Below are positions 25,280-34,269 of a stretch of DNA of 64,000 nt, in pieces. Position numbers and translations under genes: made by a program. The notes below the pieces were generated by a model. The model had not been told where the DNA came from. It saw nothing but the letters and a program-made list of their open reading frames with translations, and did no database searches. The first letter of the stretch is position 1; each line of letters opens with the position of its first letter. The stretch comes from Nitratireductor aestuarii (GTDB lineage Bacteria; Pseudomonadota; Alphaproteobacteria; Rhizobiales; Rhizobiaceae), in the NCBI RefSeq assembly GCF_014641695.1, contig NZ_BMIF01000004.1, positions 62,001 through 126,000 of the forward strand, given 5' to 3'.

Positions 25280-27364
25280 TTGAACCAGATCCAAAATGAA
25301 GCTGTTCGTCTCACTGTCGAGCGCAACGTCCTGATCGCGACAATCGACAATCCCCCGGTCAATGCGCTGTCGCACAGCGTGCGCGCGGGACTGGTTGCCG
25401 CCATCGACCGGCTGGAACAGGACGACAAGCTCGTTGCAATGGTCATCACCGCCAATGGCAAGCAGTTCTGCAGCGGAGCCGACGTCAAGGAATTCGGCAA
25501 GCCGATGGTGGCCCCGCTGCTTGGCGAGGTCATCAAGCGCCTGGATGCCGCGAAGAAGCCCATCGTGGCAGCGATGCAGGGTGCAGCCCTGGGCGGCGGT
25601 CTCGAAGTTCCACTCGCCTGTAACATCCGCGTTGCTGCCCCTTCCGTGAAGATGGGCCTGCCAGAAGTGAAGCTCGGCATACTGCCAGGTTCGGGCGGCA
25701 TTCTGCGCCTGCCGCGCCTTATCGGGATTGATGCGGCTCTCTCGCTCATCACCGAAGGCAAGCAGATCAGCGCGGCTGAAGCCCTGAAGCTCGGCGTCAT
25801 CGATGCGGTGATCGAGGGCAATCTGGTGGCTGGCGCTGTCGAGAAGGCAGAAGCAGCTGCCGCTGCCGGTGAACTGCGCCGCACAAGCGACCTGCCCTTT
25901 CCTGCATTCAGCGAAGAGGCACAGGCCGAGGCCCGCGCCGCCATGGCGAAGAAGCATCGTGGCCGCGAGGCTCCGCTGAAGGCCGTCGAGCTGTTCGCGA
26001 TGGCCGCAACCACGCCGTTCGCAGAAGCTGTCGAACTTGAATATGCCGCATGCAAAGAGCTGCTAGGCACTTCCCAGTCGCGCGCCCTGCGCCATATCTT
26101 TGCCGCCGAGCGCGAAGCTGCCAAGGTGCCGGACGTTGCCGCCGACACCAAGCCGCGCAAGATCGAGACCGTTGGCGTCGTCGGTCCCGGAACGATGGGC
26201 CGTGGCATTGCTGCCGCACTGCTCGACAAGGGCTTCCCGGTCGTGCTCGTCGGTCTGTCGGATGAGTCCATGGCCAAGGCCACTGCCGCGATCCAGAAGA
26301 TTTTCGACGGTTCCGTAAAGCGTGGCCTGATCAACGAGGCGCAGGCAGCCGAGCGCATGGCGCGGCTGACGACCAGCACCGAGCATGCGGCGCTCAAGGA
26401 CGTCGACATGGTCATCGAGTCCGTGGACGAAGACCTCGACACCAAGCGCGCGCTGATCGCGGCACTCGACAACGTGCTGCGCGAGGATGCGATCGTTGCG
26501 ACCAACACCTCGTTCCTCGATATCGAGAAGCTGGCAGCAGCCACGAAGCGGCCGGAAAACTTTGCTGGCATGCACTTCTTCAACCCGGCCAACATCATGA
26601 AGCTGGTTGAGAATGTCCGCACCAGCCGCACGGCTCCGGACGTAACCGTCACCATCATGGATCTGGCCAAAAAGCTGGGCAAGAGCCCGGTCCTGGCAGG
26701 CGCCTGCGACGGCTTCATTGCCAACCGCATGCTTTCGAAGCGCACCCGCGAAGCGCTGTTCCTGGTGCAGGATGGCGCAACACCTTCGCAGGTTGACCGC
26801 GTGCTGGCCAAGTTCTTCCCGCTCGGACCGTTCGCGCTGGCTGACCTGGCCGGTCTCGACGTGATGAGCGCCACGCGCAGGTCGCGCATGGCTTCCATGT
26901 CGGAGCGCGAGCGCAACGCCGATATTGCGGAAACGATGGTTGCTGCCGGCCGCCTCGGCCGCAAGACCAACGCCGGATACTACGCCTATGGCGAGGATGG
27001 CAAGCCGACGCCGGACCCGGTCGCCGAAGAGATCATTGCGGAACACCGCAAGGCACGTGGCATCCCTCCGCGCGAGATCACCGATGAGGAGGTCATGGAG
27101 CGCTGCATCCTGGCGCTCGTCAACGAAGGCGCGAAGCTGATTGACGAAGGCGTCGTTTCGCGGGCCGGCGACATCGATGTCGCCTGGGTACGCGGCCTTG
27201 GCTTCCCCGAACATCTGGGCGGCCCGATGTTCTGGGCTTCCGAAATGGGCCTGCCGCGCGTCCGCGATGCGCTGCGCAAATATTCCGAGCTGGTCGGGCC
27301 AGAATACTTCACGCCCGCGAAGATCATCGAAGACCTGGCGGAGAAGAACGAACGTTTCTCCTGA
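25280..27364 (+). CDS. Bifunctional enoyl-CoA hydratase / 3-hydroxyacyl-CoA dehydrogenase (FadB/FadJ type)
   Basis: A 694-residue fusion. Residues 1-190 are a crotonase domain with NPPVNAL, FCSGADVKEF and ALGGGLEVPLACN. From about residue 295 a 3-hydroxyacyl-CoA dehydrogenase domain follows, with NAD motif VGVVGPGTMGRGIA, then HFFNPANIMKLVE and a C-terminal dehydrogenase repeat. It catalyses two consecutive beta-oxidation steps. The start is TTG 25280, with GGAGGT 7 bp upstream; no closer ATG fits. It stands directly before the IpdAB-like genes, so it probably oxidises the acyl-CoAs they produce. Confidence 0.92.
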   Translation: MNQIQNEAVRLTVERNVLIATIDNPPVNALSHSVRAGLVAAIDRLEQDDKLVAMVITANGKQFCSGADVKEFGKPMVAPLLGEVIKRLDAAKKPIVAAMQGAALGGGLEVPLACNIRVAAPSVKMGLPEVKLGILPGSGGILRLPRLIGIDAALSLITEGKQISAAEALKLGVIDAVIEGNLVAGAVEKAEAAAAAGELRRTSDLPFPAFSEEAQAEARAAMAKKHRGREAPLKAVELFAMAATTPFAEAVELEYAACKELLGTSQSRALRHIFAAEREAAKVPDVAADTKPRKIETVGVVGPGTMGRGIAAALLDKGFPVVLVGLSDESMAKATAAIQKIFDGSVKRGLINEAQAAERMARLTTSTEHAALKDVDMVIESVDEDLDTKRALIAALDNVLREDAIVATNTSFLDIEKLAAATKRPENFAGMHFFNPANIMKLVENVRTSRTAPDVTVTIMDLAKKLGKSPVLAGACDGFIANRMLSKRTREALFLVQDGATPSQVDRVLAKFFPLGPFALADLAGLDVMSATRRSRMASMSERERNADIAETMVAAGRLGRKTNAGYYAYGEDGKPTPDPVAEEIIAEHRKARGIPPREITDEEVMERCILALVNEGAKLIDEGVVSRAGDIDVAWVRGLGFPEHLGGPMFWASEMGLPRVRDALRKYSELVGPEYFTPAKIIEDLAEKNERFS

Positions 27365-27412
27365 CGCCAACCAATTCACCCTTCCCTGAACTAACGAACC
27401 GGACCGATAGAT

Positions 27413-28291
27413 ATGAACAAGGAAATGTCCCTCGGCGCTGTCGTCAACGAGCTGCGAGACGGCATGACGATTGGTTTCGGAGGCTGGGGCCCGCGGCGCA
27501 AGCCAATGGCTCTGGTACGCGAAATCCTGCGCTCCGACCTGAAAGACCTCACCGTGGTTGCCTATGGCGGCCCCGAGATCGGCATGCTCTGCGCTGCCGG
27601 TAAGGTGAAGCGCGCGATCTACGGCTTCGTGTCGCTGGATTTCATTCCGATCGAGCCGTTCTTCAAGAAGACCCGCCAGGAAGGCGTGGTTGAAGTGAAC
27701 GAGCTGGACGAAGGACTGCTGCTGCTCGGCCTGCAGGCTGCAGGACACCGCATTCCGTTCATCCCGACCCGTGTGGGTCTCGGTTCGGACGTCATGTCCT
27801 ACAACCCGAACTTCAAGACCGTGAAGTCGCCCTATGAGGACGGTGAGACGCTGCTGGCGATGCCCGCCATCAAGCTCGACGTCGCGCTCATCCACGTGAG
27901 CCAGGCTGACCGCCTCGGCAACACGCTGACGGATGGTCCGGACCCGCTCTTCGACGGCCTGATGGCGCGCGCAGCCGACCGCTGCTTCGTCTCCACCGAG
28001 AAGCTGGTCGACCGCCTTGAGTACACCGACCGCAACCAGGCCAAAAACAACTTGTTTGAGCGCAGCCTGGTGAAGGGCGTGGTTCACGCTCCGCTCGGCG
28101 CACATCCGACGGCAACCCACTACGACTACGGCTGGGATGCCGAACACCTCAAGGAATACGGCACCTTCGCTGCCGAGGAAAACGGCTGGCAGAAGTACTT
28201 CGACAAATATGTCGCTGGTTCGGAAGACGGCTACATCGAGCGCGTTGGCGGAGCCGACCGCGTCCGTTCGCTGCCGCATCCGGTGCTCTAA
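27413..28291 (+). CDS. ipdA: IpdA-like CoA-transferase family subunit, steroid ring C hydrolase alpha
   Basis: A 292-residue protein of the class I CoA-transferase fold. Its sequence follows mycobacterial IpdA closely: GMTIGFGGWGPRRKPMALVR, LTVVAYGGPEIGMLC, YGFVSLD and NELDEGLLLLGLQAA. IpdAB acts as a hydrolase, not a transferase, opening the last steroid ring (COCHEA-CoA) with a glutamate of the alpha subunit. Glu100 in the ELDEG motif is the likely equivalent. The beta subunit is next, 21 bp downstream. This gene is strong evidence that the island degrades steroids. Confidence 0.85.
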   Translation: MNKEMSLGAVVNELRDGMTIGFGGWGPRRKPMALVREILRSDLKDLTVVAYGGPEIGMLCAAGKVKRAIYGFVSLDFIPIEPFFKKTRQEGVVEVNELDEGLLLLGLQAAGHRIPFIPTRVGLGSDVMSYNPNFKTVKSPYEDGETLLAMPAIKLDVALIHVSQADRLGNTLTDGPDPLFDGLMARAADRCFVSTEKLVDRLEYTDRNQAKNNLFERSLVKGVVHAPLGAHPTATHYDYGWDAEHLKEYGTFAAEENGWQKYFDKYVAGSEDGYIERVGGADRVRSLPHPVL

Positions 28292-28312
28292 GCCAGGGAG
28301 ATCTGAGATATC

Positions 28313-29110
28313 ATGACGACTGCAACTGAATTCACCCTCGCCGAGCTGCTCGTGGTCGCCTGTGCGGAAGCCTGGCGCGACAGCGAGGAATGGCTGGTTA
28401 CCGGTATCGGACCTCTCCCGCGCCTTGCTGCGGGCCTCGCCAAGCTGACTTTCGCACCGCAGATCCTGATGACGGACGGCGAGTGCATGCTGATCGAGGA
28501 ACCGATCCCGCTCGGACCGCGCGGCGACTATCAGCCGAAGTTCTCCGGCTGGATGCCCTACAGCCGCGTGTTCGACACTGTCTGGAGCGGCAAGCGCCAT
28601 GCGATGGTCACGCCCGTGCAGGTTGACCGCTATGCGCAGGGCAACATTGCAGCGCTCGGCGGCGATTTCAGGAAGCCGAAGACGCAGCTTCTCGGCGTAC
28701 GCGGCTTCCCTGGCAACAGCATCTCGCACCGGAACTCGATGTTCCTGCCGTCGCACACCAAGCGCACCTTCATCGAGGGCGAAGTGGATGTCGTGGCATC
28801 GGTCGGCTTCAACGAGAAGCGCTGGCCGGAGGGCACCAAGCCGATCATGCCGGACATCGGCATCGTCGTCACAAACCTCTGCGTCATGGATTTCAAGGGC
28901 CCGAACAATTCGGCCCGCGTGATCTCGCTCCATCCGGGCGTGACCTTCGAGGAAGTGCAGGCGGAGACGGGCTTCCCGCTCATCGCCATCGACAACCTCA
29001 GCACCACGCCGGCACCGACGGAAGAGCAGCTGGCGATCATCCGCAAGCTCGACCCGCACAACATCCGTGCAACGATCCTCAAGGGCAACCCGCCCGGCGT
29101 TCGCGCATAA
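28313..29110 (+). CDS. ipdB: IpdB-like CoA-transferase family subunit, steroid ring C hydrolase beta
   Basis: A 265-residue partner of the preceding protein. It shares with mycobacterial IpdB the stretches LTFAPQILMTDGE, QVDRYAQGNIAALGG, VRGFPGNSISH and ISLHPGVT. The two subunits form a heteromeric hydrolase acting on the ring C thioester in the cytosol. It is followed 13 bp later by an acyl-CoA dehydrogenase gene with a good RBS (AAGGAG), within the same operon. Confidence 0.85.
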   Translation: MTTATEFTLAELLVVACAEAWRDSEEWLVTGIGPLPRLAAGLAKLTFAPQILMTDGECMLIEEPIPLGPRGDYQPKFSGWMPYSRVFDTVWSGKRHAMVTPVQVDRYAQGNIAALGGDFRKPKTQLLGVRGFPGNSISHRNSMFLPSHTKRTFIEGEVDVVASVGFNEKRWPEGTKPIMPDIGIVVTNLCVMDFKGPNNSARVISLHPGVTFEEVQAETGFPLIAIDNLSTTPAPTEEQLAIIRKLDPHNIRATILKGNPPGVRA

Positions 29111-29123
29111 GGAGTGCTGACGC

Positions 29124-30326
29124 ATGGATTTCGAGCATAGCGCAAGAACCAAGGAGCTCCTTGAACGCCTTCAGGCGTTCATGGACACCTATGTGTACCC
29201 CAACGAGAAGCGGTACCACGAGGAAGTGGCCGCCAATCGCTGGGTCACCCCACCTATCATCGACGAGCTCAAAGAAAAAGCTAAGGAAGCGGGTCTGTGG
29301 AACCTCTTCCTGCCCGAGAGCGAGCACGGTGCGGGCCTTACCAACGTGGAATACGCCCCGCTCTGCGAAGTGATGGGACGCGTCCACTTCTCGTCCGAGA
29401 TCTTCAACTGCTCCGCGCCGGACACCGGCAACATGGAGACGCTGATCCGCTACGGCACCGAGGAGCAGAAGGCTCAGTGGCTGCCGCAGCTGCTCAACGG
29501 CGAGATCCGTTCAGCCTTCGCCATGACCGAGCCGGACGTGGCGTCGAGCGACGCGACAAACATCGAAAGCTCCATCGTCCGTGATGGCGACGACTACGTT
29601 CTGAACGGCCGCAAGTGGTGGATCTCCGGTGTTGCCAATGAGCGCTGCAAGGTGTTCATCTTCCTCGGCCTGTCCAACCCGGATGCGCCGAAGTATCAGC
29701 GTCATTCGATGATCCTCGTGCCGCGCGACACTCCCGGTATCGAGATCATCCGTCCGATGACAGTGTTCGGCTACGACGACCTGCCGCACGGTCACATGGA
29801 GATCGTGTTCAAGGACGTGCGCGTTCCTGCCACCAGCATGCTGCTCGGCGAAGGACGCGGTTTCGAGATCGCCCAGGGTCGTCTCGGACCAGGCCGCATC
29901 CATCACTGCATGCGCCTGATCGGCCTTGCAGAACGTTGCCTTGAACTGATGTGCCGCCGCGTGAAGAAGCGCGTCGCCTTCGGCAAGTCAATCGGTGAAC
30001 AGGGCGTCACGCTCGAGCGCATCGCGGAATCGCGCATGATGATCGATCAGGCCCGGCTGCTGACGCTCAAGGCCGCCTACATGATGGACACGGTCGGCAA
30101 CAAGGTGGCGAAGAAAGAGATCGCCATGATCAAGGTGATCGCGCCCAACATGGCCTGCAAGGTGATCGACTGGGCAATCCAGGCACACGGTGCAGCCGGC
30201 GTATCGCAGGACTTCGTGCTGGCGAACTACTACGCCCACGCGCGCAAGCTGCGCTTCGCTGACGGCCCTGACGAGGTGCATCGTCACCAGATCGGTCGCC
30301 TGGAACTCGCACGCTACACGGACTAA
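29124..30326 (+). CDS. Acyl-CoA dehydrogenase family protein, ACAD10/11-like
   Basis: A 400-residue flavoprotein. It has [15 protein letters not shown] and an [16 protein letters not shown] stretch in the FAD domain, an [12 protein letters not shown] segment in the C-terminal helical domain, and a terminal [11 protein letters not shown] in place of the usual NEI element. This pattern fits the ACAD10/ACAD11 subgroup, which removes phosphate from 4-phosphoacyl-CoAs to give enoyl-CoA. The kinase-like partner is the next gene, 14 bp away. In animals the two parts are fused; in Pseudomonas levulinate catabolism LvaA and LvaC are separate, as here. Confidence 0.82.
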   Translation: MDFEHSARTKELLERLQAFMDTYVYPNEKRYHEEVAANRWVTPPIIDELKEKAKEAGLWNLFLPESEHGAGLTNVEYAPLCEVMGRVHFSSEIFNCSAPDTGNMETLIRYGTEEQKAQWLPQLLNGEIRSAFAMTEPDVASSDATNIESSIVRDGDDYVLNGRKWWISGVANERCKVFIFLGLSNPDAPKYQRHSMILVPRDTPGIEIIRPMTVFGYDDLPHGHMEIVFKDVRVPATSMLLGEGRGFEIAQGRLGPGRIHHCMRLIGLAERCLELMCRRVKKRVAFGKSIGEQGVTLERIAESRMMIDQARLLTLKAAYMMDTVGNKVAKKEIAMIKVIAPNMACKVIDWAIQAHGAAGVSQDFVLANYYAHARKLRFADGPDEVHRHQIGRLELARYTD

Positions 30327-30340
30327 CTCGGGGAATTCAG

Positions 30341-31414
30341 ATGGAAGCAGACCGCCTCGCGGGAACAGAGCCGCTTGCCGAAGGCGGCAGGATCGATCGT
30401 CAGCGCCTTGCAAGTTTTCTCAGGGACAACGTGTCCGGCTGCAGCGGCGAGATGACCATCGAGCGTTTTCGCGGGGGCCAGTCCAACCCGACCATGCTCA
30501 TCTCGTTCGAGAATGGCCGGAAACTGGTGCTGCGCAAGAAGCCGGACGGTACCCTGCTTCCTTCTGCCCACGCCGTGGATCGTGAATTCCGCGTCATCAA
30601 GGCGCTTGCGGAGACGGACGTTCCGGTTCCGCAGGCGCATGTTCTCTGCGACGACGAAAGCATCGTCGGCGCCATGTTCTACGTGATGGATTTCGCCCAG
30701 GGCCGCTCGTTCTGGGATCCATCCCTCCCCGACCTCACGCAAGCTGAACGCACCGCCATCTTCGACGAAATGAACCGCACGATCGCGAAGCTGCATTCGG
30801 TCGACTATTTGGCGATCGGCCTTGAGACGTTCGGCAAGCCCGGCAACTATATCGGACGCCAGGTGGGCCGCTGGTCGAAACAGTACCGCGCATCCGAGAC
30901 CGAGACCATCGAGGCAATGGACCGTCTGATCGAGTGGCTGCCGGAAAACCTGCCTGCCGACCGTCCGCCCGCGCTGCTGCACGGCGACTACCGGCTGGAC
31001 AACATGATCATCCACCCGACCGAGCCGAGGGTCATTGCCCTGTTAGACTGGGAACTGTCGACGCTCGGCGATCCAGTGGCCGATTTCGCCTATCACATGC
31101 TCACCTGGCATCTGCCGAAGAAGCCCTATCGCGGACTCGCCGACCACGATCTGGAGGCGCTCGGTATCCCGGGTATCGAGCAGTACCGCTCCACCTATTT
31201 CAAGCGCATGGGCCTTGAGGACATCGGCCCGCGCGAGTGGAACACCTATCTCGCCTACAGTTTCTTCCGGGTCGCAGCAATCCGCCAGGGCATCATGAAG
31301 CGTGTGGTGGACGGCACTGCCTCCAGCCATTTCGCGCAGGAAGCCGGCAAGCTTGCCCGCCCGACCGCCGAACTCGCCCTTCAATTTGCTGAACGCGCAG
31401 ACAGAGCGCGCTAG
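30341..31414 (+). CDS. Aminoglycoside-phosphotransferase-fold kinase, ACAD10/11 N-terminal type
   Basis: A 357-residue kinase-fold protein. It contains FRGGQSNPTMLI in the nucleotide lobe, LVLRKKPDG with the ATP-binding lysine, the catalytic loop LLHGDYRLDNMI and the metal-binding LLDWELSTLGDP. These match the phosphotransferase half of human ACAD10/11 and bacterial LvaA, which phosphorylates the hydroxyl of 4-hydroxyacyl-CoAs. It follows the matching dehydrogenase by 14 bp. Antibiotic phosphorylation is unlikely given this partner and operon. Confidence 0.82.
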   Translation: MEADRLAGTEPLAEGGRIDRQRLASFLRDNVSGCSGEMTIERFRGGQSNPTMLISFENGRKLVLRKKPDGTLLPSAHAVDREFRVIKALAETDVPVPQAHVLCDDESIVGAMFYVMDFAQGRSFWDPSLPDLTQAERTAIFDEMNRTIAKLHSVDYLAIGLETFGKPGNYIGRQVGRWSKQYRASETETIEAMDRLIEWLPENLPADRPPALLHGDYRLDNMIIHPTEPRVIALLDWELSTLGDPVADFAYHMLTWHLPKKPYRGLADHDLEALGIPGIEQYRSTYFKRMGLEDIGPREWNTYLAYSFFRVAAIRQGIMKRVVDGTASSHFAQEAGKLARPTAELALQFAERADRAR

Positions 31415-31423
31415 GAGTAACCC

Positions 31424-32200
31424 ATGACCTCACCAACCCTTTTCCCATCCACTGGCGCTGCGATCGTGATCGGCGGTAGCGGCGGCGTGGGCGCCGAGAT
31501 CTGCCGCGTACTCGCGCGTGAGGGTTGTGATGTAGCGCTCACCTATTTCGGCAATGAAGAGCGCGCCAAGATGGCTGCCGGCCTTGTGGAGGGTGAAGGC
31601 CGCAAGGCTGCAATCCAGAAGCTCAACATCGAGAATTTCGGGCCAGTGAAGGAGTTCATCGACAGTACGGCGGAAACCTTCGGGGGCATTCATACGATTG
31701 TTTACGCAGCCGGTCCGCTGGTGCCGCTGATCCACCTCAGCACCGTCGAGCCCGAACAGATGAAGAAGCACCTGATGCAGGATACATTTGGCTTCTTCAA
31801 CGTCTTCAAGGCCGCCGTGCCGCATCTGCGCCAGTCGCGCGGTTCTATCGTCGCGTGCCAGACGGCAGCGCATTTCCGTTACGCATCGGCGGATGGGCTC
31901 TCCGTCGTGCCCAAGGCAGGCGTCAACGCGCTCATGCGGGGTATCGCCAAGGAGGAAGGCCGCTACGGCATCCGCGCCAACGGCGTCGCGCTCGGCCTCA
32001 TCGAAATCGGCCAGCACGACGAGCTTACCAAGCTCGGCTACATCAACCAAGCCTATATGGAAGCTGCCGCAAAGGCCACGCCGCTGAAGCGCAACGGCAA
32101 GGCCATCGATATTGCAGAGGCCGTGGCGTTCCTCGCTTCCTCACGCGCCGGTTTCGTTACCGGTCAGGTAATCTGCGTCGACGGCGGTTATCACCTGTAG
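31424..32200 (+). CDS. SDR family protein with a serine at the catalytic tyrosine position
   Basis: A 258-residue Rossmann protein with cofactor motif GGSGGVGAEI, YAAG in place of NNAG, and the C-terminal CVDGGYHL. The YxxxK position reads SVVPK, so tyrosine is absent there, though a Tyr lies earlier in HFRYASADG. This recalls the shifted tyrosine of enoyl reductases (FabI class), so an enoyl-CoA or enoyl reductase is possible. RBS AGGAG precedes the ATG. It is the last gene of the IpdAB operon and starts 9 bp after the kinase. Confidence 0.78.
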   Translation: MTSPTLFPSTGAAIVIGGSGGVGAEICRVLAREGCDVALTYFGNEERAKMAAGLVEGEGRKAAIQKLNIENFGPVKEFIDSTAETFGGIHTIVYAAGPLVPLIHLSTVEPEQMKKHLMQDTFGFFNVFKAAVPHLRQSRGSIVACQTAAHFRYASADGLSVVPKAGVNALMRGIAKEEGRYGIRANGVALGLIEIGQHDELTKLGYINQAYMEAAAKATPLKRNGKAIDIAEAVAFLASSRAGFVTGQVICVDGGYHL

Positions 32201-32227
32201 GTTCCAACCGGTCAGCGCCTATCTCCT

Positions 32228-32312
32228 TCATCGTGAGCTTGTCGAACCACGAAGGGAAGGAACCGGGCAAACTGGAACCCTCGCCCTTCGACAAGCTCAG
32301 GATGAGGGTGTT
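32228..32312. repeat. Dispersed palindromic repeat, two inverted copies (locus 2)
   Basis: GTGAGCTTGTCGAACCACGA at about 32233-32252 and the inverted CCTTCGACAAGCTCAGGATG at about 32285-32304 can pair across a 35-bp loop. The locus separates two operons and may act in the mRNA ends. Confidence 0.75.
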
Positions 32313-32350
32313 GATGGTTCCGGAGACCTCCATCTTATTTCCTCAAGCGC

Positions 32351-32366
32351 TAGTCCTAGCGGACGA
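32351..32366. promoter_or_regulatory. Steroid-island operator, site 4
   Basis: TAGTCCTAGCGGACGA, 53 bp before the thiolase gene. The half-sites TAGTCC and GGACGA are among the best matched of the ten. Confidence 0.68.
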
Positions 32367-32419
32367 TGTTCCGAGCCTCGTGCAGGGCTAACTCTCAGAC
32401 AAAATGAAGGGAGTTTACC

Positions 32420-33625
32420 TTGCGCGAAGCTGTAATTGTATCCGTCGCCCGGACTCCGATCGGTAAGGCCTTTCGTGGGGCTTTCAACGATACGGAGGCT
32501 CCGGCAATCTCTGGTCACGCCGTTCGTCACGCCGTCGAGCGGGCCAATATCGATCCGGCAGAAGTAGAAGACGTCATCCTGGGCTGCTCCGCGCAGCAGG
32601 GAACGCAGGGCTACAACATCGGCCGCCTTACCGCCGCCACGGCTGGTCTACCCATCACCACTTCTGGCATGACCATCGACCGTATGTGCTCGTCCGGCCT
32701 GATGGCGGTTGCAACCGCTGCCAAGCAGATCATGCATGACGGCATGGACATCATCGTCGCCGGCGGCGTGGAGTCCATCAGCCTCACCCAGAACAAGCAC
32801 AAGAATACCTACCGCTCACGTTCCGAAGCGGTGGTCTCGGCATGGCCGCACATGTACATGACCATGATCGAGACCGCTGAAATCGTCGCAGAGAAGTACG
32901 GTATCAGCCGTGAGGCGCAGGACGAGTTCTCGCTGCAGAGCCAACTGCGCACGGCCAGGGCCTATGCCGAAGGCCGCTATGCCGACGAAGTTGTGCCGAT
33001 GCCAACCCGCAAAATCGTTGTCGACAAGGCCACCGGCGAGACCCGCTACGAGGACACTCTGCTGACGCAGGACGAAGGCTTCCGTGCCGATACGACGATT
33101 GAGGGCCTTAACAAGCTGCAGCCCGTGTTCAAGGACGGTGAGGTGATCGCCGAGGGCAAGCACGTCACTGCAGGCAACGCCTCGCAGCTTTCCGACGGTG
33201 CGGCAGCGCTCGTACTGATGGATGCGACGCTTGCCGAGAAGCGTGGCCTCAAGCCACTCGGCGCCTATCGCGGCATGGCGGTGGCTGGCGTTGCACCGGA
33301 AGAGATGGGCATTGGTCCGGTCTATGCCGTGCCGAAGCTCTTGAAGCAGCATGGCCTGACCGTTGATGACATCGGCATCTGGGAGCTGAACGAAGCCTTC
33401 GCCTCGCAGGCGATCTACTGCCGCGATCAGCTCGGCATCGATCCGGACAAGGTCAACGTCAACGGCGGCGCGATCGCCATCGGACACCCATTCGGCATGA
33501 CCGGCGCCCGCATGACCGGCCACGTTCTGCTTGAAGGCCGCCGCCGTGGCGTAAAGTACGGCGTGGTGACCATGTGCGTCGGCGCCGGCATGGGCGCCGC
33601 CGGTCTCTTCGAAATCTATCCGTGA
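32420..33625 (+). CDS. Acetyl-CoA C-acyltransferase (thiolase)
   Basis: A 401-residue thiolase. The nucleophilic cysteine lies in [11 protein letters not shown] (about residue 92), followed by [12 protein letters not shown] with the catalytic histidine and the C-terminal [10 protein letters not shown] with the second cysteine. It cleaves a 3-oxoacyl-CoA to a shortened acyl-CoA and acetyl- or propionyl-CoA. It heads a two-gene unit under its own operator site. It differs from the FadA6-like thiolase at 54857, so two thiolases probably serve different chain-shortening steps. Confidence 0.92.
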   Translation: MREAVIVSVARTPIGKAFRGAFNDTEAPAISGHAVRHAVERANIDPAEVEDVILGCSAQQGTQGYNIGRLTAATAGLPITTSGMTIDRMCSSGLMAVATAAKQIMHDGMDIIVAGGVESISLTQNKHKNTYRSRSEAVVSAWPHMYMTMIETAEIVAEKYGISREAQDEFSLQSQLRTARAYAEGRYADEVVPMPTRKIVVDKATGETRYEDTLLTQDEGFRADTTIEGLNKLQPVFKDGEVIAEGKHVTAGNASQLSDGAAALVLMDATLAEKRGLKPLGAYRGMAVAGVAPEEMGIGPVYAVPKLLKQHGLTVDDIGIWELNEAFASQAIYCRDQLGIDPDKVNVNGGAIAIGHPFGMTGARMTGHVLLEGRRRGVKYGVVTMCVGAGMGAAGLFEIYP

Positions 33626-33632
33626 GAAAATC

Positions 33633-34217
33633 ATGAACAGCACGCTTTCGCCAATTCTGGGTCCCGCAACACAGCTCGGGTTCGTCGTGCGCGACCTGGA
33701 AGCGGCGATGCGGCACTGGATCGACGTCTATGGCGTCGGTCCCTTCATCTGCATGGAAAAGGGTACGTCCCAGCCTGCCCCCACAACCTACATGCGTGGC
33801 AAGCCTGTCGTGGTGGAGACGAAACTCGCCTTCGGCTTCATGGGCGACGTGCAGATCGAACTGATCGAGCAGCGCAACGACGCGCCCTCGCCCTATACCG
33901 ATTTTCTGGCCGCCGGACGCGAGGGCCTGCAGCACTTCGGTTTCTGGGTCTATGACCATGCGACAGCAGCTGCCCGCGTGGAAGCTGCCGGATACGAGCG
34001 GGTCTATGAAATCGGCCTGCCTGGCCAGGATGATCCGATCATCTACTACAATTCCCCATCGCTCTACGGGCCGATGCTGGAAATCGTCCCGATCAAGTGG
34101 AGGCGTTCGCGTGAGGCCGTCCGCGCTGCCTGCGACGAATGGAAGCGCGGAGATCCGATCATCCGGTACGAAACCTACAGCGCATTTCTGCAGGACAAGA
34201 ACGTCACGTTCGATTGA
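33633..34217 (+). CDS. VOC family protein (glyoxalase/epimerase fold)
   Basis: A 194-residue protein of the vicinal oxygen chelate superfamily. It has two paired beta-alpha-beta modules, beginning QLGFVVRDLEAAMRHW and later LQHFGFWVYDHATAAARVE. A glutamate in LEIVPIKW near the end is placed as a metal ligand. Methylmalonyl-CoA epimerases and dioxygenases share this fold, so handling of the propionyl-CoA product is one option, but the substrate is not defined. It starts 7 bp after the thiolase. A perfect 12-bp inverted repeat follows the stop. Confidence 0.75.
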   Translation: MNSTLSPILGPATQLGFVVRDLEAAMRHWIDVYGVGPFICMEKGTSQPAPTTYMRGKPVVVETKLAFGFMGDVQIELIEQRNDAPSPYTDFLAAGREGLQHFGFWVYDHATAAARVEAAGYERVYEIGLPGQDDPIIYYNSPSLYGPMLEIVPIKWRRSREAVRAACDEWKRGDPIIRYETYSAFLQDKNVTFD

Positions 34218-34228
34218 GATCGGTAAGG

Positions 34229-34256
34229 GCGTTGAAGTTCGTTTGAACTTCAACGC
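34229..34256. terminator. Hairpin between convergent VOC and TetR genes
   Basis: GCGTTGAAGTTC and GAACTTCAACGC form a perfect 12-bp stem with a four-base loop. No T-run follows on the plus strand. It is symmetric enough to end transcripts from both sides. Confidence 0.55.
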
Positions 34257-34269
34257 TCAAACAGGCTGC

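Noticed and set aside
26063-29152. Very long open frame on the minus strand (over 1000 codons) opposite the FadJ/IpdAB genes
   Set aside because: It mirrors strongly supported plus-strand genes, has no family-like motifs and is typical of antisense frames in high-GC DNA.
30341-31414. Antibiotic (aminoglycoside) phosphotransferase
   Set aside because: The adjacent ACAD10/11-like dehydrogenase and the catabolic operon point to an acyl-CoA kinase role.
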